From Epiperipatus broadwayi (lineage: Eukaryota; Onychophora; Udeonychophora; Euonychophora; Peripatidae), in the NCBI GenBank assembly GCA_028023455.1, contig JAQFVV010012973.1, positions 179,501 to 243,500 on the forward strand: a stretch of 64,000 nucleotides of DNA. Reading direction: 5' to 3'. Below, one piece after another: positions 13,230 to 24,959 of the stretch. The notes under the pieces were generated by a model. It did not search any database, was not told the origin of the DNA, and saw nothing but the letters and a program-made list of their open reading frames with translations. How positions within the stretch are numbered: position 1 is the stretch's first letter; every line of letters begins with the position of its first letter. The translations under genes and the position numbers were made by a program.

Positions 13230-13375
13230 GTAATCATAAACATATGATCAAAGACATGTGATCCCCAAGATGCACATTTCATGCTGAACCAGCACTCAGC
13301 AGTTGGTCCAGACCATAACATCTTACACATAGCTTTATCACTGTGCAGTATATATATATAGCAAATTGCTATAAT
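13230..13375 (-). repeat. Hammerhead repeat fragment
   Basis: A partial family copy covers the ribozyme, its flanks and a short part of the body. The B-box end is missing. The neighbouring sequence on both sides is unrelated AT-rich DNA. Confidence 0.65.
13260..13315 (-). ncRNA. Hammerhead ribozyme motif, core mutated
   Basis: The minus strand reads CCAA, CTGCTGA, stem II GTGCTG-GTT-CAGCAT, GAA, stem III ATG-TG-CAT, C, TTGG. Stem I (CCAA/TTGG), stem II and stem III all form. The core carries A6 to C (CTGCTGA instead of CTGATGA), which should abolish cleavage. This copy matters because its stem III has a G-C pair at position 15.3/16.3 where the other copies have A-T, a compensatory change. 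Confidence 0.7.
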
Positions 13376-16300
13376 TTAATTGATAAGTGTCAAATGTGCA
13401 ACCCTCCCAACTTTAACACAAATCACTACTACAAATTACACTACAGAAATATTATTCATTATTTAGAATTTTTCTAATAAATAGATTTTAATATATTTTT
13501 CAGAGTCAATCTTTTCACTTTGTGTGTCAACTGATCAAATTTTAAAATTAAATTATTTAAGAGAGGAAATATTTTATCACATCCACTTTTATAATTACTA
13601 TTTCACAAGAGGTTTTGAAAAATAATACCAATGTTAATTGTAACATCTACCATTTCCTATAATTTTGGAAAATTGCACATATAACAAGTAAAAAAATTAT
13701 TTTCAACTAATAGTTTAATTAATGCTTGTGAATTTTCCAATAAATCAAAATGACCACCCATATTTTAAATAAATCTACAGTTATGGGGAGAGGGGATTAT
13801 TTACAAATAATGGTTGCTAGGAAATATCATATTTAATAGTTTCATTCCATTTTTCATTACTGTTATTTTTAAAAAAGGAAGTCATTCTGGAAGAATTAAT
13901 TACAATATTTAGTTAGTTTATTTATTATTATTTTTGGGATGTTAACCTATTAATAGAAAAATGAAGAAAAAAAGATGTGCAGATTTCCTCAAGAAGTTGT
14001 TCTAAACTATGATGGTGTTATTGGATAAATCCAACTGATCTTTTCCCCATTTAATACTCATTAAATCTCTACTCCAGCTGTAAATAAAGCCCAAATTTTG
14101 ATCATTATGAAAATTTTGCAAATATACTACTGACAAAAAAAAACATACTCAGTTAAAACAAAGTATCACAATTTTCATAGTGGGTCATTACTTCCGTGTT
14201 ATAATATATATACAAAAAAAAAAATTGAAATAAAATTTCTTAATGGAATTTGTCTAGAATTAATTCATTTTTTGTAATTTAACAATCAATTTATTAATTT
14301 TTCTATTAATTAACATGTATTTAGTAATAGAAAATGAATAAATAAATTGTATAGGTCCCAAAACTGCACATTTATAAAAAATATAAGCTGCCATCTTGGG
14401 TTACTAGAAAACTCACAAGTAACAATCAATTTTTTCATGTTTGGAGAATGGAGGCTAATAAGAAATAATTTGAGGTTACAATGTCCCATAATTGGGTAGC
14501 CATTTATAACAGTATACCACTTTAGGGCTGAATTATGAGACGATGAGAAACCATCATCATCCCTAAATAGACAAAATATAAAATTAAATATAAAGGAATT
14601 GGCATGAGAGATCAGCACAGAACTAATTATAAGTTTACCAGCATTATGCAAAAGTAATAATTATTCATCATCATGAATGATCAACAATAAAAATAAATCA
14701 TTATTCAATCTTGTGATTGTATTTGAAAGCGGTCCACTATATTCCAGGCTAATTATTTAACCATTGAAGAACCTAGGACAGGAATACAAATAATAATTAT
14801 TTGGATGCCCACATATAGGTCCTACTCCATCAAAATACACTAATAAGTCAAATAATGATGGTATACTAGAACATCCTGATCATCATTAATGCTCTGGCGA
14901 CTTAATACCATTAATGTACTGTCCAACTATAAACAAATTCTAAAAAAATCATTAAAATGAAATGTAGTACATGGACTTTTAAAGGATATCTCTTTTGCAT
15001 CAATAAGGATCACTATCATCTGGATTTCCATAACACTAAGCATAAATGCCTACTTTATACAATTAACTGTTATGCACAAATTTAGTTCATGAAGCAAAAA
15101 CTCTATAACTAGTATTGTGAGCAAGAGATAATTTAATAAATAAAGCAACTTATTATAAATCACTTCAAATAATTCCTAGGTTTACCCTATTATAAGTAAA
15201 TAGTTTCATTGGGATCTTTAAAAAAAGCCTAGAACATTATAAGTTGTCATGAAATAAAGCCACACACATTGCAAGTTCTGAAACAAGAATTGGATAGAAT
15301 AAAGAAATTAAGCCTAAAAGTATTTTTAAAACAATTACTTAATAACTAATTGATTAACAATAAACAAAAAAATGACACAATAGTATAAAATTTTAAAGTT
15401 ATTTCATCAAAAAATACATTTTCATAAAAATTGTATTAACCAATTAGTTGATTTCTATTGATAAATTAACTTTTAATTCATTAAGTTGTTTCTTTAAAAT
15501 AACTAAGATTTGGAAAAACAACATTTCCAAAATCAAAGATAATCTCTGATTTAGCTTAATTAACATTTTGTTAAGTTTTTAATAAGTGAATGAAAAGAGA
15601 AAAATATGTTGCAAAAAATAATAATTAATTTACAAAAAATTAAATTTTCTAAAAAAACTCATAATTTTGAAGAGAAAATTGATTGGATTTTTAAAAAGAA
15701 TTCACAATTAAAAAATATTAATGAAAATATTTAAAATTATCAATTCTTATAACAAAAAATATTTTTTACTATAAATAAAAATTTAGTGTACACACAAAAA
15801 ATACCTTCAATCATGGTTTAATTCTTGTGGATTTTTTCTTTCCTGTTATAATTTCCAGTTGAATTTTCTTCTTGGAGGTTTCTACACATGAACATGAATA
15901 ATTGCTTTTTTTCCTGGTATATAGTATTCATTTCCAGATTAACAACAGCAAAATTTTACATATTTTCTTTTAATAAATCTCTCAAGTGAGACTAATACAG
16001 ACAGAGACTCATGCTCTTGGTTGAAGACAAGGTTGCAGATTATTTTAGAGATAACTTATTTTTTACATTTCTATTCCAGTGAAGGCAGGTTACATGGAAG
16101 AAGATATGTTTAGTTTTAATTGAATTTAGCACATGGTTTTTATTTAGAAATCATTTTATGATTAAATTCATAATATGCTAAAAGTTTAATTAAAACTTCT
16201 ATTCAATATCTTGGTTAAAATTTCTGCTGCACTATGTAACAGCTTAGTAATGATTTCTGCTTCTTTCTTCTTCGTAAGCTGAATTAAGAATTGACTGCTT

Positions 16301-17319
16301 TCTCTGTAACAGCTAAGTTAGCACATTCAATGTGAAAAATATTTGAACATGATCCATTGCAAGCAACAACTAATTGATTACAATTAATTTTTTTTTACAC
16401 TTACTACAATGTTTTTTTCTATATTTATATTTTGGTAAAGATGGCCTTCATTAAAATTTTTTATACAAAATATGACAATTAACACATTTTAAAATACTTA
16501 ATCCATTAAAGACATAAGAATATTGTCCTTCTTTATTACAATACAATCCAGATTAAATTTGTTATTACAATTTCCACCACTAAGAATAACTGTTGTTTTC
16601 CATAAAAATGTTTAGAGCAATAAAAACATGTCCTACTGAGCAGAATACAGTATCAAAATAATAATGATGATTATGAATAAATAAATGAATAGTTTTGTAT
16701 TTTTTTCCAAAATTAATAATAAACATTGAATTTTGGTTGATTTTTTTTTTGTTTGTTATCTGTAAAAAAGCTAGGGTTATAAGAAACAAACTTTACTTAA
16801 TACTATCTTTTAAATCTAAACTAAAAGTGAAATAAGCTTATAGTCAATACATATGTTATGGTTGAGGTGATTAGCCAGTGATTAATTTTAAAATATATAT
16901 CATATGAACTGGTAGTTATTAATAATTTCCATCTGTCAATAGTCAATTTAATAAATTTCAATATGTTAGATTTAAAGCTTTTTTATATTCCAGACTGAAA
17001 GAAGGATTTATAATATTGTTGTGTTCTCAATAATCATTTACTTAGTGCTGATTATTGTTATAGGAAGAGATTATTTTTTCTTTTTATCTATCACTAATGT
17101 GACTAGCACTTTGTCTTTATGTTAATAGAGGATTTAGAAATAATGAATAACTAGTTTAATGATCAAATAAATAATTTGTAATTGAAAAAATGGAAAAAAA
17201 TCAGCTAGTTACAGGAGAAGGATATTATTCATTTTTGTTAAAAGTTAAAGAAAACAAAGTGAAGGTTTATGGCAAATTACCTGCAGAATACCAGTTGTTA
17301 TTAAGATACAATATTTAGT
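13376..17319. other. AT-rich spacer without recognisable gene
   Basis: Four kilobases of AT-rich DNA. The 113-codon minus-strand frame at 14310-14651 and the 69-codon frame at 16580-16789 have no similarity I recognise and no plausible domain. No RNA genes were seen. Confidence 0.45.
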
Positions 17320-19475
17320 TAGTGATTTGAATTCAATACTTTTTAGTCTTGATCCTCCACTCAATCTCAAGCAACTGATATACATGATCATACACATATA
17401 AAAAGATACATGTTATTCACATGCAGAATTAGCACTCATCAGTTAGGCCAGATCATAATCTCCCTCACATATATACAAATAGGATTTGGTTTTATATTAA
17501 GATGGCAATTCCTCAAACATTAAAGGACATGCTTCAATTTTCTCATCCTTCCAATTATTCAAACATCCATTTTATTGAAAAACTGACAGTGGAATGCTCA
17601 ATGTCCTTATTGAATTTTGATATTGTAGTCATATCCATATAGACATATCAATCTAATCCCTCATTATTGAACCATTATGTATCTATCTATATTAATAGGA
17701 GAGGTATGTTCTGAACTTATACTAAGATGTAACCTATTTCCTAAGAAAAATGTAATTCTAAGGCAGCATGTAATTTGCTTATACTAAATGTTTATTGTAT
17801 ATGTAATTAAAAGGATTTGAACTCAGAATTTTTCAGTCTATGTTCCACTTCATCTCAAACAACTGCTAACCATGACCATAAATGTGGAAAAGATACATGA
17901 TCCCTTATATCTGCATGAAATATATCTTTTTCGCATGTGTGTGGTCATGTGTATTGGTTGCTTGAGTTGCAGTGTAGGGTGAATAGACTGAAAAATCCTG
18001 AGTTCAATCCTCTCTAATTACATATACAAGAAACATTCAATATACACAAATTCCATATTGCTTTAAAATTACAAGATATATTATAAAAATTGGAAGTATT
18101 ACCAAATATGTATTACACTTTTTTGGAAGAGACTTTTCAGTTAGTTCATGAGCTCCATATATTATGATAGCAATTCCTCAAACTTTAATAAACAGGCTTC
18201 AATATTCTTATTTTTCCAATGATTCAAACATCCATTTCATTGAAAAATTAATGATGGTATGGTCAAATCCCTAATTGGATTTAATATTAGACATTATATA
18301 AATCTACCTCATCATCCCCATTACTTATTCATATATATTAAGAGGAGATGGCTGGGCTGATCTTATATTAAAATGCAATTTATTTCACAAGCAATATGTA
18401 ATTCTATGGCAGTATGTAATTTGCTTATACTGAATGTTTCTTGTATATGTAATTAGAGGAATTTGAATTCAAAATTTTTTAATCTTCATTCTCCATTCCA
18501 TCTCAAGCAACCAGTACATATGACCACACACAGGTGTATTAGTTGCTTGGGATGGAGTGGATGATGTATAGACTAAAAAACCTGAGTTCAAATCCATATA
18601 ATTACAAATACAAAAGATATTGAGTATAAAGCAAATTATATACTGTCTTAGAATTACAACATACGATATTATAAATATTGGAGGTGTAAAAAAACTTATC
18701 TTACTAGTTTACAAAAAATAATCAATTATATATTATACTATTTTGGAAGAGAATTTTCAATTAATTCATGAGATCCATATATTAAGATAACATTTCCTCA
18801 AGCTTTAATGGACAGACTTCAATCATCTCACCTTTCTAACTATTCAACTTTGATTCTTTGAAAAACTGATGATGGAATGCTCAAAGCCCTTATTGAATTT
18901 GATATTAGACATTATATCAATCTAACACTTCATATTATCAGACCATTAAAAATTCATATATATTAATAAGAGAGGAATGAACTGAAGTTATGCTAAGATT
19001 TAATTGATTTCCCAAGCAATATGTAATTTTGAGGTAGTAGATAATTTGCTTATACTGGATATTTCTTGTATATGTAATTAGAAGTATTTGAACTCAGGAT
19101 TTTTTAGTTTATTTATTCTCCACTCCATCTCAAGCAACTTATACACATTTCAGCACATTTATGAAAGCTATACATGATCTCCAATATTCACATGTACACA
19201 TTTTGGGGATCATGTATATCTTTCACATGTGTGTGGTCATATGTATCCAGTTGCTTGAGATGGAATGGAGAATGAGTAGACTGAAAAATTCTGAGTTCAA
19301 ATCACTGTAATTACATATATAAGAAATACTGAGTATAAGCAAATTATGTTGTGTCTTAGAATTACAAGATATGATATTATATAAAAAATGAAAGTGGTGA
19401 AAAACTCATCATACCAGTTAATAATAAAAAAGAATAATTTAGAATGAATTTTCAATTAATTCATGAGATCCATAT
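17320..19475. repeat. Tandem array of diverged hammerhead-family units (about 630-645 bp)
   Basis: B-box-like GGATTTGAACTC strings on the minus strand recur near 17323, 17813, 18458 and 19084, so the last three are about 645 and 626 bp apart. Three of them are followed 130-200 bp later by an inverted plus-strand partner (GAGTTCAAATCC-like at about 17993, 18586 and 19289), making each unit a fold-back. The body between units (for example CTTTAATGGACAGACTTCAA near 18796 and GATGGAATGCTCAAAGCCC near 18870) matches the body of the 34.7- and 46.2-kb copies. Only the first unit keeps a recognisable ribozyme core. The array abuts the integrase pseudogene. Confidence 0.7.
17405..17458 (-). ncRNA. Hammerhead ribozyme remnant
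   Basis: On the minus strand the 5' core CTGATGA and GTGCT of stem II are present after GATCTGGCC-TAA. The 3' half is broken: the GAAA segment reads GTGAA and stem III is lost. It should be inactive. Confidence 0.6.
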
Positions 19476-20915
19476 TGCAATTTGTCATAAGGGCAAAAAA
19501 GTTGATGAAAGAGCTTAAGGCAAAGTGTAAGAACAATACATTAGAAATTGTTATACTATATTTAAATCTTTGTGAACCTTATCAAAAGAAATTAATCTTT
19601 ACAAAAACAGTCAATTCAATTCAAGATATAAAGTTGATCTGATAGACATGAAATCGCATGTGGATGGCAATTATAAATTTATAATGTTTTATCAAGATCA
19701 TCTTATGAAATTTGTTCAGCTAAGAGATTTAGAAACAAAATATGCCAAAGACATTGCTTACCAATTGTTGAATATATTTTACAATATTGGAGCACTATGC
19801 ATCTTTCAATGTGACAATGGCTAAGAATTTGCAAGCAGAATTATGAAAAGATTGCAGAACGTGGAATGAATTTTAAATCATAAAAAAATCAGAACATAAA
19901 TAGTCACAAGGTTTAGTTGAAATAGCAAATCAAAACATTGAAAATATGTTATCCAAATGTGAAAAAATACAACTAAATTATCAGAAGGATTAAAATTCAT
20001 TCAATGTATTAAAAATAAAGTCCATAAATTCAGGAATAGAATGCAGTTCTATGAGGCTGGGTTTGGTTTGAAATATAGAATGTTTGAAATCATACTTGCC
20101 AGTTGAAACTTTATTAAAAATTACTAGTGAAGTAGATCTTGATATGATATTAAAAGATCAATCCAGTAGTGATGCTAAACTCCAGAAAATAGTCTCAGAA
20201 AAAGATTGTGATATCATGGAGAGAATAATGATAATGTGGAAGTGGAAGTAAATCATTCGAGTGAAGTCTTGAAGTTAGTAACTGTTGAAGATCTAAACAA
20301 AAATAGAAATAGGAGTGTTATCCAAATTGTAGATGAACCACATTTTTCTGAAATATTGCCAAATGACATGAAAAATAATGAAGAAAAAATATTGGCAGTA
20401 TTGATAATAATGAAAAGACCGAAGAAGATTCTTCTTTCACACTCAATAAACTCTTGTAGAAAAATCCAAAAAGCTTGAAACTCTGCTAAAAAGAGTCTGC
20501 ATAAGCAACTTGAAAAATGTTCCCGACTAAAAAAAAAACTAAATTTCCAATTGCAAATGTAGGAGAATGTATTTAAATAAGGATCCCAGATGTAGATAGG
20601 TCTTATGTCAATAACTAGACTATTATAGCTATTATAATGTCAATTAAAAATAATAACTTATATATACTTGGTACCAATTATTACATTTTAAACAAATTCT
20701 ATGCCATAAATGAATTTATGGTCTGAAAAGAAACTTTTAATTCAATTAATGAAGTTGCAGATATGGAAATAAATTTAGGAGAATATGGTCACAGGAATTC
20801 CAATTTAGGTAGTCAAAAATTCCAACATTATAATTGCACAAGTGAAATGAAAAATTCTGGACAATTCTAAATACTGCAAAAGCTATTCATGCAAAAATAA
20901 ATAGTTTTGTAATGA
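19474..20915 (+). pseudogene. Decayed DDE integrase (KRBA2/SCAND3-like, Gypsy/Ginger type)
   Basis: Conceptual translation across frameshifts and stops gives an ordered integrase. First comes a zinc-domain remnant (ICHKGKK... LNLCEPYQKK, 19480-19590). Next is the catalytic core: VDLIDMKSHVDGNYKFIMF with the first Asp near 19636, then CDNG with the second Asp near 19813, then SQGLVEIANQNIENML with Glu near 19919, a D-35-E spacing. A C-terminal IPDVDR/GTNYYILNKFY segment follows (20585-20720), then a cysteine-rich tail remnant near 20830. Domain order matches integrases related to vertebrate KRBA2 and SCAND3, derived from Gypsy-like or Ginger transposons. No gag, protease or reverse transcriptase lies nearby. 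The 80-codon frame at 20236-20478 is the linker part, not a separate gene. In-frame stops (for example 19822) and frameshifts show it is dead. Confidence 0.8.
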
Positions 20916-22344
20916 CATTTTATGTATATAAAATTTTTTATCTACTTAAAGTTTTCCTATTTGTTTTGTAATTTTCTGCAATTTTGTTATAAGATTTTTT
21001 TCCTTTGGTTTGTTAAATAAAGTTTTGTTATATGATAACTATTGTATGATTGTTGTAATAGAAAGAGTAAAATGATAATTAATACAACAATAAATGAAAA
21101 ATCACTAAATATTAAAATAATAAATCAAGAATAATACTATACAATATTTTATTACATTTATTTAGACTTCACTGGTAATTATTAATAATTACGTGGTCAG
21201 TGTTAAGTAAGTGTTATTTATCACTTTGACCATAAGACCCCATAATTATTAATACTTACCAGATTTATTAAACATCCATAATATGTATATAAAATTTATT
21301 GATTTTATATTTGAAAATATTTTAAGACTTATTGTTGTGTGGAACATATTTATTCAAAAGAAAGCAATGTTTTTTTCACTTTGTATGTGTGTGTGTGTGT
21401 AGGGGGGTAATAATATTGAAATAAATTGATTTTTTTTTTGGTTTAATTTTTATTAGAATATTCCTTTTATTTTTAGGTTTGGTAGTGGTTGTGGTGAATA
21501 AAGTATTGAGGTAAGTGTATTATTAAATATATCTTGTTTATTAATGTAAAATTTATATAAATTATATATGCTTGTAAAGTAATAATATATATTATGCAGT
21601 GTTTTATTATAAAACCCAATTGATTAATAAAAAAGACTTTTTAATTTAATTGATGCAAAAAATACAGATCTTTATCTAGCTGTTTGAGGTTGAATTGTTA
21701 TGCTTTAGTATTTATAAGAATATAGTACAATAGGGATTATTCTATTTCATTACTGTTAAGTTATTTATACTTTTTTCACTAGAGAATAAAGAATATTTAG
21801 AATATCAAACTCACATGTTGTTATTATTACAAAGGGTGGACTAAAAGTAATTCTAGAAAAATATTGTTTTATTAATAATAGTTATAATTTATAAAATTAA
21901 TGAAATTTTATTAATTACTATATTTTATTAACATCTAATTAAATATTTATAAGAAAAATAAAGTAAAAAACTACCATAATATTATTTTTTTTCATGTTCA
22001 GTATTACTTTTTTTTTTTTTTTTTACAAAAAAACTAAGAATTTTTCATTTTTTTTTTAATCTAAAAATTTGAAATTAGTTTGGCTAAGTACTTACTTCAA
22101 AGAATGTTTTGACTAATTTGATCTTGAGTGCATATCTCTAAAAGTTTTTTTTTTCATTGTTTTTTTTTTATTATTATTTTAGTATTTGCAGGAGTGATAT
22201 TTTCAATTTCTGTTGGAAGCTGTCTTTTATCATTTATGATGAATTTAGTTGTCTGGCAAGTCAATTGTATTTTAAAAGAATAATTTTTATCACTTAAATA
22301 TTACATTTACACAAAGCAGCAGATTTGAGTGATCCCTACACAAC
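20916..22344. other. AT-rich spacer with short (GT)n
   Basis: A (GT)8-like run at 21385-21400 and long T runs near 22007-22023 are the only notable features. No gene or RNA was recognised. Confidence 0.45.
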
Positions 22345-22623
22345 ATTCTGATACACTAGATGGGATATGTTGGACTATTTTCATCATCTATGAGTGAATG
22401 TTGAATGTATAGAAAATTTTAAACTTTATTTCAACTTTCACAATATAAACAACTTGTTAGTAATAACACACAAATAGACAATTACTAACAAGTTGTTTGT
22501 ATTAGGAAAGTTGAAATAAAGTTTACAATTTTCTATACATTCAACATTCACTCATAAATAATAGAAATAGTCCAACATATCACATCTAATCATCACAAAC
22601 CTTCAGACATATTCTGATACTCT
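22345..22623 (-). mobile_element. Palindromic retroposon, copy 1
   Basis: The element at 22358-22610 is a long palindrome with arms of about 105 bp. They contain GTCCAACATATCACATC at one end and AAACAACTTGTTAGTAAT near the centre. An extra head on the minus strand reads ATGTCTGAAGGTTTGTGATG. It is flanked by near-perfect 13-bp direct repeats ATTCTGATAC(A/T)CT at 22345-22357 and 22611-22623. It belongs with the copies at 48.7 and 52.2 kb, in the opposite orientation, and lacks the central part seen at 52.2 kb. It has no open frame. A 13-bp duplication does not fit hAT (8 bp) or mariner (TA). Confidence 0.8.
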
Positions 22624-23660
22624 GTAATACATTGCAGTGCATTCCATTATGGATGCATCATATTTAATAAATAATAAAACATATTAAATTGTGACTAACA
22701 ATTATATAATATTGTTAATCTATGCATAACAAGAAAAATTGGACTTCTATGATTTAAAAAATACTTGTATCCAGTCAGCAAATTAAATTATTATAACTGC
22801 CAATAATAAATTAAACTTAATTAAGATAGAGTATTTTACAAGAGGCTCACCAAACAAAGCATATTTCATTAATTATTTTTACAATATAATTAATTGAACA
22901 TTTAAGAAACAGACTTGAAATTCTCCTTCTCTTCATTGTGTTGAATTAAATATATACATTTTTCTAATGGTGTAACCATAAAATAAATAAATAAATTATA
23001 AAAAAAAAAATTGATTAAAATAGGACTTTAAATACATTTATTCTAATATTCTGTTCACATATATGATGAACAAAATTTTTTAAGCATTTTTTTTAAAAAA
23101 TTAACTTCTAACAGCTATTTTGGAAATGTGGCACTGAATATTTATAGCTTTGTTTGTAACTTTTCTTTTTATTATAAGTCCTAAATAGAATATAACTATT
23201 TAGTTATTGCTAAAATATTATAAAGAAATTTTATCACAATATTTAAAACTTTATACAGTTTAAAAAATTATTTATTATATATAAAGCTGCTATAAATATA
23301 ATTATACTTGGTAGTGAATATTGTTGAAAAGTGCATATGCGCATAATCCAAAAGCAAATAAAAATATTAGATAGGAGCTATTATTATGACATATTAATAT
23401 TTATATATGTGTATATATAACAAATAACAATGCACATAAAAAGTATGAATCTTAAATAAATGATTAAAGGTTATTATTTAAGTAATTTTACATATAAAAA
23501 GTAAAAGTTTATTGACAAAATCTACTATCATATAATCCTTTATATGTTATGGTCATTTATTGATATCAAAAGTAAATGTCAATTTCACTTGATGAAAGTA
23601 AAGCTTCAGTTTACTTTTGAATGAGAAATTATTTAGTGGAATAAAAAAAAATACTGCAGG
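22624..23660. other. AT-rich spacer
   Basis: No gene, RNA or shared repeat was recognised. Confidence 0.45.
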
Positions 23661-23669
23661 AAATATAAA

Positions 23670-23729
23670 ATGAGATTGGTCCTATCTTTTTTTGTCATAT
23701 TCAATTTTTCATTTACAGTACATTTCACA
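23670..23729 (+). CDS. Weak candidate first coding exon with signal peptide
   Basis: ATG at 23670 opens 20 codons that read MRLVLSFFVIFNFSFTVHFT, a plausible secretion signal. A consensus splice donor, GTAAGTAC, follows immediately at 23730, giving a phase-0 exon. I see no convincing promoter, and no downstream exon can be proposed. In DNA this rich in T such hydrophobic codons are common by chance, and the next 200 bp run into a hairpin element. Treat it as a hint only. Confidence 0.12.
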
Positions 23730-23814
23730 GTAAGTACTTTCTTTACTTTTAATATAACTTTTATTAAAAATATGTTTCATATTATTTTAAATCTTTATAT
23801 ATATTTAATGAATA

Positions 23815-24005
23815 GAAACTATTGTCAGGAATCTATATATTATATAAATGTGGATAATAAGTGATCTGCTTGCTATTAAGCAAGTTTATTAATTCAAAAA
23901 AGTCTTCTGGAATTTTAAATAAGAATTTTGAATTAATAAACTTGCTTAATAGCAGATCACTTATCATCCACATTATATAATATATAGATTCCTGACAATA
24001 GTTTC
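23815..24005. repeat. Long hairpin with arms of about 82 bp
   Basis: The left arm 23815-23899 and right arm 23926-24005 are inverted copies with a 4-bp indel and a few mismatches. They enclose a 26-bp loop around TCTTCTGGAATTTTAAA. The outer ends read GAAACTATTGTCAGGAATC. There is no coding content. The open frames on both strands (23670-23864 plus, 23833-24027 minus) mirror each other across the palindrome. It is likely a fold-back element, and its class is unknown. Confidence 0.75.
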
Positions 24006-24289
24006 TTGGTTTTGGTTGTAATTGCATTGAATTGTGTGGTCACCCACATTATTGCATTGTTGGCACTAGGTTGTAGTGCAGATGATGGCTAGATGACAAC
24101 ATGTGTTGCATGAGAAGCATTGTGGTTTTATCCAACTCATATAAATGCAGAACGTGGCTTCTTGGTACAAAATATGGGTTGGTATTTAATATTGATTTTG
24201 AATTCATAACTATTTCTGTAGATCAGGGTGGGAGTGTCTTTCAGGTAGATTGGCTTTAACAATACTCCACCTCCAACAGCTTCATCATT

Positions 24290-24940
24290 TTTAAAAGTCT
24301 TGTACAGTATAGTCCAAATAGATATTTTTAAATATCTCTGTAATATAGCTTTGTCTGTGCTTGTCTACTGCAATTAGAGAAAAATTATCCAGTGTTTAAC
24401 CTTCATTCTAAACCTGCTGTTCTGGTTAAATCATGGAATTCTATAACTAACTATCTTTGGTTAACGTGGTCAGCTAAGTACTTCATCCTAGAGATTATGT
24501 AAACTAAGGGCTTCATATAGCATGTTATTGAAAATCTATACAGTGAGCTTTGAGTATCATTGACAGACAAGATTATTGAGCAATCAGTAAAGAAACAATG
24601 GAATGTGCTGAAAAACCTCAGGGATGGCATCATTAAACCTATCAGAAACCTTATCTGACATGTCATCTGTTCATACCACCAGAAGAGGACGGGAGTCCCA
24701 CTTTTTTCATTATCTTGACTTATTGAGATTTTTTATATTACTAGGTCTGGATTCTGGAAATCTTGAGGTAGACAAATTATTACAGTTGATGTTAGGGGTC
24801 CTAGATTTTGCCTTTACTATGTTGGAATAAGCATCTTTTGCAATTAAGGAAGCATTCATTGTTGAGATCATTTTGATGTCCATTTCATGAAAATGTGAAT
24901 AAATCACAGCCACTATTACAGTAAAACTGAAATCAGACAT
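24290..24940 (-). pseudogene. Possible LINE reverse transcriptase remnant
   Basis: On the minus strand, 24451-24666 translates with SVNDTQSSLYRF near the middle and a YLADHVNQ end. This order recalls the Jockey/CR1-type RT segment in which a short vNdt-S-S strand leads into a GVPQGSVLGPLLF block and an INDLadHv end. The catalytic-block equivalents (MKPLVYIISRMKY) are poorly preserved. The adjacent frame 24710-24940 could be the upstream part but is not recognisable. The similarity is weak and rests on pattern order only. Confidence 0.35.
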
Positions 24941-24959
24941 TCATCCATAAAAGAATTCT

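Noticed and set aside
14310-14651. 113-codon minus-strand frame as a gene
   Set aside because: There is no recognisable domain, splice context or similarity, and frames of this length are possible by chance even in this composition.
20236-20478. 80-codon open frame as a separate gene
   Set aside because: It lies between the catalytic core and the IPDVDR block of the decayed integrase and is the linker of that gene.
23833-24027. Open frame on the minus strand mirroring 23670-23864
   Set aside because: It results from the two arms of the same hairpin and shares the peptide NYCQESIYYI by symmetry.
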